DNA from: Lachnospiraceae bacterium
GTDB taxonomy: Bacteria; Bacillota; Clostridia; Lachnospirales; Lachnospiraceae
Assembly: GCA_017561085.1 (NCBI GenBank)
Contig: JAFZDQ010000008.1
Span: forward strand, 1 to 54,762
Reading direction: 5' to 3'
Length of the DNA: 54,762 nt
Program-made: the position numbers and the translations under genes
The notes under the pieces: model-generated
Told to the model about the DNA's origin: nothing
Database searches by the model: none
Seen by the model: the letters and a program-made list of their open reading frames with translations, nothing else
Part shown: positions 26,619 to 33,961 of the stretch, piece after piece
Numbering within the stretch: the stretch's first letter is position 1
How the letters are laid out: each line of letters opens with the position of its first letter

Positions 26619-27005
26619 TCATCTGTCATACATGGATGACAACTTTTTTAAATTTCCGTAGTAAACCTTCAAATTCTTCTTGGCCCGGCTGTATTTGACC
26701 GCATAAACAATATAAGATATCACACCGTAGGCTCCCACGGTACACAGATACAAAACAATGATATTCTTACCGAATGCCATCAGGTCCATCTCATAAATTT
26801 CCTGCATCAGTTTCTCAAAATTATAAAAAACATAAACAGCAAATATCAAACAAAATGCAATCGTCGCAGCAATAACAGACTTTAACACCCGAAATCCGAT
26901 ATAGTCCCCGCGGAAATAATTCAGCACGGCAATATCCTTCTTGCCACGGCCGGATTCATAGGATGCCATCCTGGTCATCAATGCAACCTTATCTTCATTA
27001 ATCAT
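26619..27005 (-). CDS. small two-helix membrane protein of unknown function
   Basis: A 128-residue protein with a charged N-terminus (about 1-35, including MASYESGRGKKDIAV), two membrane helices (about 40-60 and 75-97), and a basic C-terminal segment (KYSRAKKNLKVYYG). It is not a known family to me. GAAAGGC lies seven bases before the ATG. It sits between the YvyF-like gene and the larger unknown membrane protein with almost no gaps, so the two membrane proteins may act as a pair. Confidence 0.68.
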   Translation of the reverse strand: MINEDKVALMTRMASYESGRGKKDIAVLNYFRGDYIGFRVLKSVIAATIAFCLIFAVYVFYNFEKLMQEIYEMDLMAFGKNIIVLYLCTVGAYGVISYIVYAVKYSRAKKNLKVYYGNLKKLSSMYDR

Positions 27006-27026
27006 GTGCTTGCCTTTCCATGAGAA

Positions 27027-27440
27027 TTATAAATATCTCATTTTGTCACGGTCACTTCTGCTGTAGGTGTTCTGCTGTCTCTGTACCGGCGCGGGTCTGC
27101 CCTGGTTCATGGCACTCTTAAAGCCATTGGTCATCTCCATCTTACAAGCATCACAAAAACGTCCGGAACGCATCATGGTACCGCATTTTTCGCAAGGAAT
27201 ACGGATGGGTGAATCTTCTGCAAACTGGAGACGGTCTTCACGGATCCACTGACGGATCTGGTTCGGTTCCACATCACACGCATCAGAAACACCGGCAATA
27301 TCAACACCCGGATTGCTTCGAACATATTCTCTTACTTCCTGAAATTTTTCTTCCTGTTCTTCTCTGCAACGCTGACAGAGCGGAACTCCGATCACATAGT
27401 TAAAAACTTTTCCACATTTTCTGCAATTACGTACGTTCAT
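27027..27440 (-). CDS. YvyF-like flagellar operon protein with zinc ribbons
   Basis: A 137-residue protein resembling YvyF (TIGR03826), a protein of flagellar operons. It has an N-terminal zinc ribbon (CRKCGKVF with CQRCREE), a helix-turn-helix-like middle (DIAGVSDACDVEPNQIRQWI) and a second cysteine cluster (CEKCGTMM with CDACK). The role is not established; regulation or assembly of flagella is suggested by context in other genomes. The ATG with GAGGTGAT upstream was chosen; the ORF could be read 16 codons further into comFC. It lies directly after the comFC-like gene. Confidence 0.85.
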   Translation of the reverse strand: MNVRNCRKCGKVFNYVIGVPLCQRCREEQEEKFQEVREYVRSNPGVDIAGVSDACDVEPNQIRQWIREDRLQFAEDSPIRIPCEKCGTMMRSGRFCDACKMEMTNGFKSAMNQGRPAPVQRQQNTYSRSDRDKMRYL

Positions 27441-27454
27441 TCCATCACCTCGTT

Positions 27455-28144
27455 TTAAATTCCGCGTCCCACCGCCAGTGTCAGACAATAAATCCTGCGG
27501 ATTCCCACACTACTTAAAATCTCACACATCGCATCGATGGTACTGCCTGTAGTATAGATATCGTCAATAATTACAATCGTACTTAATTTTACATCATTTT
27601 GGAGTATTTTGAAAGCCTTTTTCAAATTATTTTGCCTTTCACGGTCCGTCAGATTCTTCTGCGGCCTTGTTTTTCCGCATCTTGCTATCAGCGTATCACA
27701 AACCGGTATCCCCGCGTAAACCGATAACGCCTCCGCAAGAAGCTGTGCCTGGTTATAACCGCGCTTTCTTTGGCGGGATTTATGGATTGGTACCGGCACC
27801 AAAGCCTGGGCTCCAAGAGACAAAAGCCACCTGCCTCTTTGCCGGAACATATCATATCCGTAAAACTTCGCGTACTCGGCCCGGCCGGCATATTTAAACC
27901 GGAATATGGAATCCGCCATGCTTCCGTAGTCATACACCGACATTGCGCGGATGTAGCGGTGGTTTCTGCTGCGGCAGTCCTTACAATACTCCTGCTCATT
28001 CTCTTCTGTTTTTTTGCCGCACTTCATACAAAAAGGGGATTTGACGTAACCGATTGCGGGCACACAGGTACTGCAGAGCAAAATGCCCTGACGGTCTGTG
28101 GGCCTGTCACAAACCACACATCTTCCCGGAAAAAACAAATCCAA
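27455..28144 (-). CDS. comFC: ComFC-like phosphoribosyltransferase-domain protein
   Basis: A protein of about 229 residues with an N-terminal double zinc ribbon (CVVCDRP, CSTC, CMKCGKK, CKDCRSR) and a C-terminal phosphoribosyltransferase fold with the PRPP loop VIIDDIYTTGST. ComFC works with the ComFA helicase in DNA uptake by competent cells; a comFA gene is not here, recD2 is. The first codon of the annotated frame is TTG, but it has no good ribosome binding site. Nine codons further up, at 28169-28171, an ATT follows AAGGAGG, and it would restore the typical family N-terminus. I give the TTG as the conservative start. Confidence 0.85.
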   Translation of the reverse strand: MDLFFPGRCVVCDRPTDRQGILLCSTCVPAIGYVKSPFCMKCGKKTEENEQEYCKDCRSRNHRYIRAMSVYDYGSMADSIFRFKYAGRAEYAKFYGYDMFRQRGRWLLSLGAQALVPVPIHKSRQRKRGYNQAQLLAEALSVYAGIPVCDTLIARCGKTRPQKNLTDRERQNNLKKAFKILQNDVKLSTIVIIDDIYTTGSTIDAMCEILSSVGIRRIYCLTLAVGRGI

Positions 28145-28180
28145 AATCTTTGATTGAAAATACCTTTTAATACGCCCTCC

Positions 28181-30421
28181 TTACTCCCAATCCATTTGAC
28201 AAAACTCTTTGATTCTGTCACACAAGCCGGTATAACGGCGGTTCTCTCTCTCGTTTTGTATCATTTCACTTACGGTTTCACTGCTTCCCAGAATGGTCAC
28301 GCATTTCCGTGCTCTGGTAACCGCGGTATAAAGTAGGTTTCTGTTAAACAGCATTTTAGGCCCCGACAAAAGCGGAATAATAACGGCCGGATACTCACTT
28401 CCCTGGGATTTGTGAATGGTCACTGCATAGGCAAGCTCGATTTCATCCAGCTGGATAAAAGGATATTCCACCAGTCGGTGCTCATCATATTCCACCACAA
28501 GCATCTGGGCGGTATCATTTATTTCTTTAATGACACCGGTGTCTCCGTTGAAAATACCCATTCCTTTATCGATTGGGATGCCGTATTTGCTTAGAATTTC
28601 CCAGGTCAGCTGATAATTATTCTTAATCTGCATGACCTTGTCACCTTCCCGGAAAATCCGCTCACCTGTCTGGTGCTCCTTCTTAAAATCATCCGGGGGA
28701 TTTAAGTATTTCTGCAAAATACCGTTTAAGGTTTCTACCCCAAGCGGCCCCTTTCTCATGGGTGTCAGTACCTGGATATCAAAGGAAGACGCCTCCACAT
28801 AAGGCGGCAGTTTCTCCCTGATTAATTGTATCATATGTTTATAAATGACATTCGGGTCATTTCTTTCCAGCAAGAAGAAATCCCTGCTTTTATTATCAAA
28901 GCTGATTTTTTCACCGTTATTGATTTTGTGAGCATTGACTACTATGTCACTTTCTCCTGCCTGACGGAAAATTTTCTTCAGTACCACCGTGGGAAAGCAT
29001 CCGCTTTCCATCAAATCCTGAAGCACCCGGCCCGGACCTACACTGGGCAGCTGGTTCCTGTCACCCACCATAATCAGCCTGGTTCCCACTGTAACGGCAC
29101 TTAATAAAGCTTGGAACAAATGAATATCCACCATGGACATCTCATCAATAATAATCACATCTGCCTCTAAGGGATTCTCTTCATTCCGCTCAAACATGGC
29201 ACTTCTGCCTTCTTCCATTGCGCCGTTTATCTCTAAAAGTCTGTGAATGGTTCGGGCTTCAAAACCGGTGGTTTCCGTCATTCTTTTGGCCGCTCTTCCG
29301 GTAGGCGCCGCCAGGAGAATATCCATGCCCTCGCTCTCAAAATAGCGGATAATGGTGTTGATGGTAGTGGTTTTTCCGGTACCGGGACCCCCCGACAAAA
29401 TCATCAGACCGTTTTTCACACTGGTAAAAACTGCTTCCTTCTGCAGTTCATCCAACACGATTCCCTGTTGCTTTTCAAGCACCGAAAGAAGATTTTCCAC
29501 CTTTTTCTCCTCACAGGGCAAAAAGTCTTCTGAGACGGAAACATTCAAATCATGTAACATCCTTGCGCAGCGAAGCTCTGCATAATAATAAGACGCAGCA
29601 TACACCAGTTTTTCTTCTCCGCTCCGCTTGATAATCAGTTTCCTGTCCATGGCAAGATTGTCAATCTGGGGAAGTACTGCTTCCTTTGCAAGTCCAAGTA
29701 ACATGGCTGTTCTGTCCGCCAGCAGTTCCTCCGGTAAATAAATGTGACCTTCCCCGGTTGCCTGCAGCAGCGTGTACATAATACCGCTTCTGATTCGGAA
29801 ATCCGAATCGGTATGAATGCCGATTTTGGTTGCAATTTCATCTGCTATTTTAAAGCCCACACCGGTAATGTCCTCAGCAAGGCGATAAGGATTTTCCTTC
29901 ATCACGCTATACAGGTTCATCCCGTACTGATGATAAATTTTCACTGCCAATGTATTGGAAATACCGTATTGCTGGAGATAAACAAAAGCTTCCCGCATAT
30001 CCTTTTTTTCAATCATCTGGTCAGCAATTTCCCTTGCTTTACGCTCACTGATTCCCTTCACCTCGGCAAGACGCTCCGGCTCCTCTTCCACTATGCGGAA
30101 GGTATCTTCCCCAAAGGCTTTGATAATTCTTTTGGCCAACGCCGCGCCGATTCCCTTTATCGCTCCGGAGCTTAAGTACCTTTCCATGCTTAGCAAATCG
30201 TCCGGCGGAACCACCCGGAAGGATTCTGTCTTCAGTTGTTTGCCGTACACCGGATGCTCTACAAATTCACCGATAACCTCCAGCGTTTCTCCGGCCTCTA
30301 CGTTTTTAAAACTACCCACGCATATCATTTCTTCTTCATCTGAAACAAAGGACAAAACAGCGTATCCGTTTTCCCTGTTCTGAAAAATGATATGGTCGAT
30401 ATAGCCTTTAATCTGTTCCAT
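28181..30421 (-). CDS. recD2: RecD2 (RecD/TraA-type) ATP-dependent DNA helicase
   Basis: A 746-residue SF1B helicase of the RecD2 type, which works without RecBC and unwinds DNA 5' to 3'. The N-terminal region has helix-hairpin-helix elements (GAIKGIGAALAKRII and LAEVKGISERKAREI). The motor has Walker A SGGPGTGKTTTI, motif II DEMSMVD, motif III GDRNQLPSVGPG, and late motif VTIHKSQGSEYPAVI. TAGGAG precedes the ATG. It leads the operon that continues into comFC, after the terminator behind flgJ. Roles in DNA repair or replication-fork maintenance are known for the family. Confidence 0.94.
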   Translation of the reverse strand: MEQIKGYIDHIIFQNRENGYAVLSFVSDEEEMICVGSFKNVEAGETLEVIGEFVEHPVYGKQLKTESFRVVPPDDLLSMERYLSSGAIKGIGAALAKRIIKAFGEDTFRIVEEEPERLAEVKGISERKAREIADQMIEKKDMREAFVYLQQYGISNTLAVKIYHQYGMNLYSVMKENPYRLAEDITGVGFKIADEIATKIGIHTDSDFRIRSGIMYTLLQATGEGHIYLPEELLADRTAMLLGLAKEAVLPQIDNLAMDRKLIIKRSGEEKLVYAASYYYAELRCARMLHDLNVSVSEDFLPCEEKKVENLLSVLEKQQGIVLDELQKEAVFTSVKNGLMILSGGPGTGKTTTINTIIRYFESEGMDILLAAPTGRAAKRMTETTGFEARTIHRLLEINGAMEEGRSAMFERNEENPLEADVIIIDEMSMVDIHLFQALLSAVTVGTRLIMVGDRNQLPSVGPGRVLQDLMESGCFPTVVLKKIFRQAGESDIVVNAHKINNGEKISFDNKSRDFFLLERNDPNVIYKHMIQLIREKLPPYVEASSFDIQVLTPMRKGPLGVETLNGILQKYLNPPDDFKKEHQTGERIFREGDKVMQIKNNYQLTWEILSKYGIPIDKGMGIFNGDTGVIKEINDTAQMLVVEYDEHRLVEYPFIQLDEIELAYAVTIHKSQGSEYPAVIIPLLSGPKMLFNRNLLYTAVTRARKCVTILGSSETVSEMIQNERENRRYTGLCDRIKEFCQMDWE

Positions 30422-30439
30422 AAAGAACTCCTATCCGTA

Positions 30440-30484
30440 TAAAAAAGGCTGCCCGCAGACAGTTACGTCTTTATCAGCAGCCTC
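30440..30484 (-). terminator. terminator after flgJ
   Basis: AGGCTGC and GCAGCCT (30446-30452 and 30477-30483) form a stem that on the minus strand is followed by TTTTTTAT. It separates the mbl-flagellar unit from recD2. Confidence 0.75.
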
Positions 30485-30491
30485 AAGTATT

Positions 30492-30848
30492 CTATAAATT
30501 ATAATTTCGTTTCATCTGTTCAAACAAAGTCTGCGCAAGTCCCAATCCCTGAATTTCCGTGGATGTAGCGGCAAGTTCCTGTACGGTATTGTCCTTGAAA
30601 AAGTCTACCAGGGTATTGTTGGGATCACTTTCGCTTCCCTCTTCCTTAAAACAGTCTACTGTCTTTTGCATTTCTTTGAAAACCTGCTCCAGGAAATAGG
30701 CCTCAAATTGCTTACAAGCTTCTAACAGTTCTTCATCGCCTGCTTTGGAATAGTCAGTATTCTGAATGGTATTATTCAGTTTGTCGGTTGAGGTATTCTG
30801 TTTGGAAAGATAATCTGTATACATGGAAGTAATATTACCGATATCCAT
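30492..30848 (-). CDS. flgJ: FlgJ-like flagellar rod-binding protein
   Basis: A 118-residue protein matching the N-terminal, rod-binding half of FlgJ, with no muramidase domain attached. The core segment is LLEACKQFEAYFLEQVFKEM, followed by a helix ending LGLAQTLFEQM. It helps the assembly of the flagellar rod, which must pass through the cell wall; the wall-cutting part must be supplied by another protein. A strong AAGGAGG precedes the ATG. It is the last gene of the flgF-flgG unit. Confidence 0.88.
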   Translation of the reverse strand: MDIGNITSMYTDYLSKQNTSTDKLNNTIQNTDYSKAGDEELLEACKQFEAYFLEQVFKEMQKTVDCFKEEGSESDPNNTLVDFFKDNTVQELAATSTEIQGLGLAQTLFEQMKRNYNL

Positions 30849-30882
30849 GGAAGCCTCCTTTCAATTCATGCAAGCCCTACAC

Positions 30883-31023
30883 GCGTTCTTTGCGCTACGC
30901 GCAAATCTCATTCGCTTCGGCTCCACTACTCTGTTTTTGAAGCGTTCTTTGCGCTACGCGCAAATCTCATTCGCTACTCTGTCTTTGAAGCGTTCTTTGC
31001 GCTGCGCGCAAATCTCATTCGCT
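30883..31023. repeat. three REP-like hairpin repeats
   Basis: Three 34-base direct repeats at 30883-30916, 30942-30975 and 30990-31023. Copies 1 and 2 are identical and copy 3 differs by one base. Each contains the 17-base hairpin TTTGCGC-NNN-GCGCAAA (7-bp stem, three-base loop). Spacers of 25 and 14 bases share ACTCTGT and TTTGAA, so copies 2 and 3 form a 48-base tandem unit. The array lies in the transcript between flgG and flgJ. Confidence 0.85.
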
Positions 31024-31063
31024 ACGGCTTCGCCTTCGCTCATGATAAACGCTCGTCATATAA

Positions 31064-31092
31064 ATGAGTTTTCATGCAAGCATGAAACTCAT
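31064..31092. repeat. long inverted repeat downstream of flgG
   Basis: ATGAGTTTTCATGC (31064-31077) and GCATGAAACTCAT (31080-31092) form a 13-bp stem with one bulged T and a two-base loop. No T-run follows on either strand, so it does not look like a terminator; it may stabilise the 3' end of the flgG transcript. Confidence 0.7.
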
Positions 31093-31104
31093 ATGCATGA
31101 CTCG

Positions 31105-31923
31105 CTAACGCTTCAAGTTATTAGCGGTCTGCATCATTTCGTCGGTGGTGGTGATGGCTTTGGAATTCATTTCGTAGGCACGCTGCGCTACAATCAAATT
31201 TACCATTTCATCTGCAACCTGTACGTTGGAGCCTTCTAAATAACCCTGTACAATACTGCTCTTTTGCACATTGTTATTGGTTGCTTCATTGAGAGCCACG
31301 CCACTTGACGCTGACACCTGGAAAAGGCTGTTTCCGGCTCTCTCTAAACCGCCGGGATTATTGAACTGATATAAACCAATGGCCATTCCCATAGGCTGTG
31401 CATTGTTATTTCCGTCCGGATAACAAACAGAACCGTCTGCCGAGATGGTTACTCTGCTGGTCACATAATTTGAACCCAAGGTAATGGTTCTTCCGGTGGA
31501 GCTTAAAACAGGAAGTCCGTCCTGATTGGTAAGGATCATACCGCCGCCACTGTTAATGGCCCAGGTAAAATCACCGTTTCTCGTATAATATGTATTGCCG
31601 TCCGCACCACGTACCGCGAAGAATCCTTCTCCTTCAATGGCAAAAGAAGTATCACTGTTGGATGCAAGCAGGCTTCCCTGTGAAAAACAGGAGTTAATGG
31701 ATGAATTTCTAACACCGAGACCTACCTGTGAGGTGGTGGGTTTGGGATCGCCGTTTGCCGTGGTTGTGGCAGTCTGCAGGGTCTGATAAAGCAAGGACTT
31801 AAACTGCGCGGTTTGTACCTTGTAACCAACTGTATTTACATTGGCAAGATTATTGGCGATTGTATCAACATTTGTCTGCTGGGCATTCATACCGGTCGCT
31901 GCGGACCATAAACTTCTAACCAT
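31105..31923 (-). CDS. flgG: flagellar hook-basal body protein, FlgG type
   Basis: A 272-residue distal rod protein. The N-terminal half of the coiled coil is typical of axial proteins (MVRSLWSAATGMNAQQTNVDTIANNLANVNT region, with the ANNLANVNT signature), there is a beta-rich centre (YYTRNGDFTW), and the C-terminus ends in the matching helix (NVQVADEMVNLIVAQRAYEMNS and MMQTANNLKR). This corresponds to FlhP/FlgG of the mbl-flhO-flhP cluster. GGAGGTAG precedes the ATG. It follows the FlgF-like gene by 11 bases. Confidence 0.92.
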   Translation of the reverse strand: MVRSLWSAATGMNAQQTNVDTIANNLANVNTVGYKVQTAQFKSLLYQTLQTATTTANGDPKPTTSQVGLGVRNSSINSCFSQGSLLASNSDTSFAIEGEGFFAVRGADGNTYYTRNGDFTWAINSGGGMILTNQDGLPVLSSTGRTITLGSNYVTSRVTISADGSVCYPDGNNNAQPMGMAIGLYQFNNPGGLERAGNSLFQVSASSGVALNEATNNNVQKSSIVQGYLEGSNVQVADEMVNLIVAQRAYEMNSKAITTTDEMMQTANNLKR

Positions 31924-31934
31924 ACGCTACCTCC

Positions 31935-32711
31935 TTATACTTTACCAAGCTGATTTGCTGCAATTTCCAGTGTACCGTCATAGGTGGTAATCACCTTCTG
32001 GTTACTTTCATATGCACGCTGTATCGAAATCATATTTACCATTTCCGTCACCACGGAAATATTGGAGCTTTCCAGATAACCTGCATAAATCTGTGCCGGT
32101 GCTTCGGTTTCTACCGCTCCTTCTACGGGCTGGAAATAATTCTCTCCGTAATGCTCCAAATAATTATAATCTTCAAAATCCGTAACCTGAATGGTAGCAA
32201 CGATACGTCCGTTCTGAACGATGTTTCCGGAAGTATCAATTACGGTGTCTGCATGATTGTCAATCTGAATGGGTTTCTTGTCAGTACCAAGTACCGCATC
32301 TCCGTCCTGCGTCACCAGGTGACCGTCAGCAGTCAATGTAAAATTTCCGTCTCTGGTATATTTCACGGATGTTTCTCCGGCCTTATTGGTATAGGAAATG
32401 GCAAAGAAGCCTTTGTCTGTAAGTGCCATATCAAAGGTATTTCCGGTGGTCTTTAAGGGTCCCTGGGAGAAGTCCGTATAACCCTCGCCGATTTTCACGC
32501 CGGGGTTATTGATGCCGATTCTTTTCGCCAGGTGATAACCTTCTGTCACATCCTTAATTTTGTACGCAAGCACATCATCAAAGGACTGGCTGGTAGCGCC
32601 CTCCTTCTTATAACCGTTGGTATTGGCATTCGCAAGGTTGTTGGTAATCACATCCATGCGATGCTCCTGATTAATCATTCCCGTATATGCCGTATAGAGT
32701 CCTTTTACCAT
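31935..32711 (-). CDS. flgF: flagellar hook-basal body protein, FlgF/FlhO type
   Basis: A 258-residue axial protein with the same layout as its neighbour: N-terminal ITNNLANANTNGYK, a beta-rich centre (VKYTRDGNFTL, DGDAVLG), and C-terminal helix NISVVTEMVNMISIQRAYES ending in LEIAANQLGKV. It forms the proximal rod with FlgG. It lies between mbl and flgG as in Bacillus (flhO). AAAGGG precedes the ATG. Confidence 0.9.
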   Translation of the reverse strand: MVKGLYTAYTGMINQEHRMDVITNNLANANTNGYKKEGATSQSFDDVLAYKIKDVTEGYHLAKRIGINNPGVKIGEGYTDFSQGPLKTTGNTFDMALTDKGFFAISYTNKAGETSVKYTRDGNFTLTADGHLVTQDGDAVLGTDKKPIQIDNHADTVIDTSGNIVQNGRIVATIQVTDFEDYNYLEHYGENYFQPVEGAVETEAPAQIYAGYLESSNISVVTEMVNMISIQRAYESNQKVITTYDGTLEIAANQLGKV

Positions 32712-32733
32712 AAAAACACCCTTTCTTTTGCGT

Positions 32734-33726
32734 TTAGTCCTCTCTGTAGCCAGCCAGGAATTCTACGTATTTACCGGTACCTACCGCTACAGCTGTCATG
32801 GGATCCTCTGCTGTCATAGTATTGATTCCGGTTTTTTCACAAATCAGATCTTCCAAACCGCGAAGGAGGCTGCCGCCGCCGGTTAAAACAATTCCTCTGT
32901 CAGCAATATCCGCTGCAAGTTCCGGGGGAGTTTTCTCAAGTACGCTGTGGATGGTTTCAATAATCTGTGCCGTGGTTTCACGAAGTGCTTCTTCGGTTTC
33001 TTCGGAAGAAACCTTTACTGTCTTGGGCAAACCTGTTACCAGGTTACGTCCTCTGACATCCATATAGTCTACTTCGGGACGCTTAAACGCTGAACCTATT
33101 TTAATTTTAATATCTTCTGCCGTTCTTTCACCAATCAGCAGATTGTGTTTCTTTCTCATGTAACGGACAAGTGCTTCGTCAAAGTCATCACCTGCCACTT
33201 TAATGGAAGCGCTGACAACCGTACCGCCAAGGGAAATAACCGCAATATCGGAAGTACCGCCACCGATATCTACAATCATATTTCCGCAAGGTTTGGAAAT
33301 ATCAATACCTGCACCGATTGCTGCTGCAATGGGTTCTTCAATAATGGATACTTCTCTGGCACCTGCCTGCAAAGTAGCATCTTCTACCGCTTTTTTCTCA
33401 ACTTCAGTAACACCACTGGGCACACAAACAGCAATTCTGGGTTTACGGAACGCTCTCTTTCCGAGTGCCTTCTGGATGAAATATTTCATCATCTGTTCGG
33501 TTACCTTGTAATCAGAAATTACACCCTGTCTTAAGGGACGTACTGCCATGATGTTTCCGGGTGTTCTACCCAGCATCAGTCTGGCATCCTCTCCGATTGC
33601 TTTGATTTTATTCGTGTCCCTGTCATATGCAACTACTGAGGGCTCTTTTAAAACAACTCCTCTTCCTCTGATGTAAACAAGAATGCTGGCTGTTCCCAAG
33701 TCAATTCCGATATCTGTGTACTGCAT
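32734..33726 (-). CDS. mbl: MreB/Mbl rod-shape actin homologue
   Basis: A 330-residue bacterial actin that guides the cell-wall elongation machinery along the membrane. The ATP-binding motifs are visible: DIGIDLGTASILVY (phosphate 1), the segment ending VDIGGGTSDIAVISLGG (phosphate 2) and VLTGGGSLLRGLEDLI (adenosine). Because it is followed by flagellar rod genes rather than mreC and mreD, I name it Mbl-type; the division between MreB, Mbl and MreBH is not certain from sequence. Its clear promoter starts a leader of about 110 bases containing a small hairpin. Confidence 0.93.
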   Translation of the reverse strand: MQYTDIGIDLGTASILVYIRGRGVVLKEPSVVAYDRDTNKIKAIGEDARLMLGRTPGNIMAVRPLRQGVISDYKVTEQMMKYFIQKALGKRAFRKPRIAVCVPSGVTEVEKKAVEDATLQAGAREVSIIEEPIAAAIGAGIDISKPCGNMIVDIGGGTSDIAVISLGGTVVSASIKVAGDDFDEALVRYMRKKHNLLIGERTAEDIKIKIGSAFKRPEVDYMDVRGRNLVTGLPKTVKVSSEETEEALRETTAQIIETIHSVLEKTPPELAADIADRGIVLTGGGSLLRGLEDLICEKTGINTMTAEDPMTAVAVGTGKYVEFLAGYRED

Positions 33727-33789
33727 GCGCGATACCCCTTTCTGTTCTCTCTATTTTTACTTAGTTCCTAATTAATCTGTCTGAATGGC

Positions 33790-33802
33790 TGCGCAACGCG
33801 CA
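33790..33802. repeat. small hairpin in the mbl leader
   Basis: TGCGC-AAC-GCGCA forms a 5-bp stem with a three-base loop in the mbl leader RNA. It is similar in core to the REP-like repeats near 30.9 kb (TTTGCGC-NNN-GCGCAAA), so it may be a solitary relative. Confidence 0.45.
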
Positions 33803-33843
33803 ACCTGCGGCATACTTTCACCGACTGATAAACACACAGAGTT

Positions 33844-33871
33844 ATTATAACCCATAAAAAAGCATTTTCAA
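33844..33871 (-). promoter_or_regulatory. promoter of the mbl-flagellar operon
   Basis: On the minus strand TTGAAA (33866-33871) and TATAAT (33844-33849) have a 16-base spacer. Transcription would start near 33837. Confidence 0.7.
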
Positions 33872-33894
33872 AGGGATTTCACAAAAATTTAATA

Positions 33895-33944
33895 GAAAAA
33901 AAACGGCGCAGTGAAAAAACGGTTCCTTCCGTCTGTTCACTGCG
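33895..33944 (-). terminator. terminator after uvrA
   Basis: GCAGTGAA (33908-33915) and TTCACTGC (33936-33943) form a stem that on the minus strand is followed by eight T residues after GCCG. It ends the uvrB-uvrA transcript. Confidence 0.8.
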
Positions 33945-33961
33945 TCCATGCTCTATTACTA

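Noticed and set aside
30883-31023. CRISPR array
   Set aside because: Only three repeats, spacers of 25 and 14 bases that resemble each other, strong internal hairpins and no cas genes nearby. A hairpin repeat array fits better.
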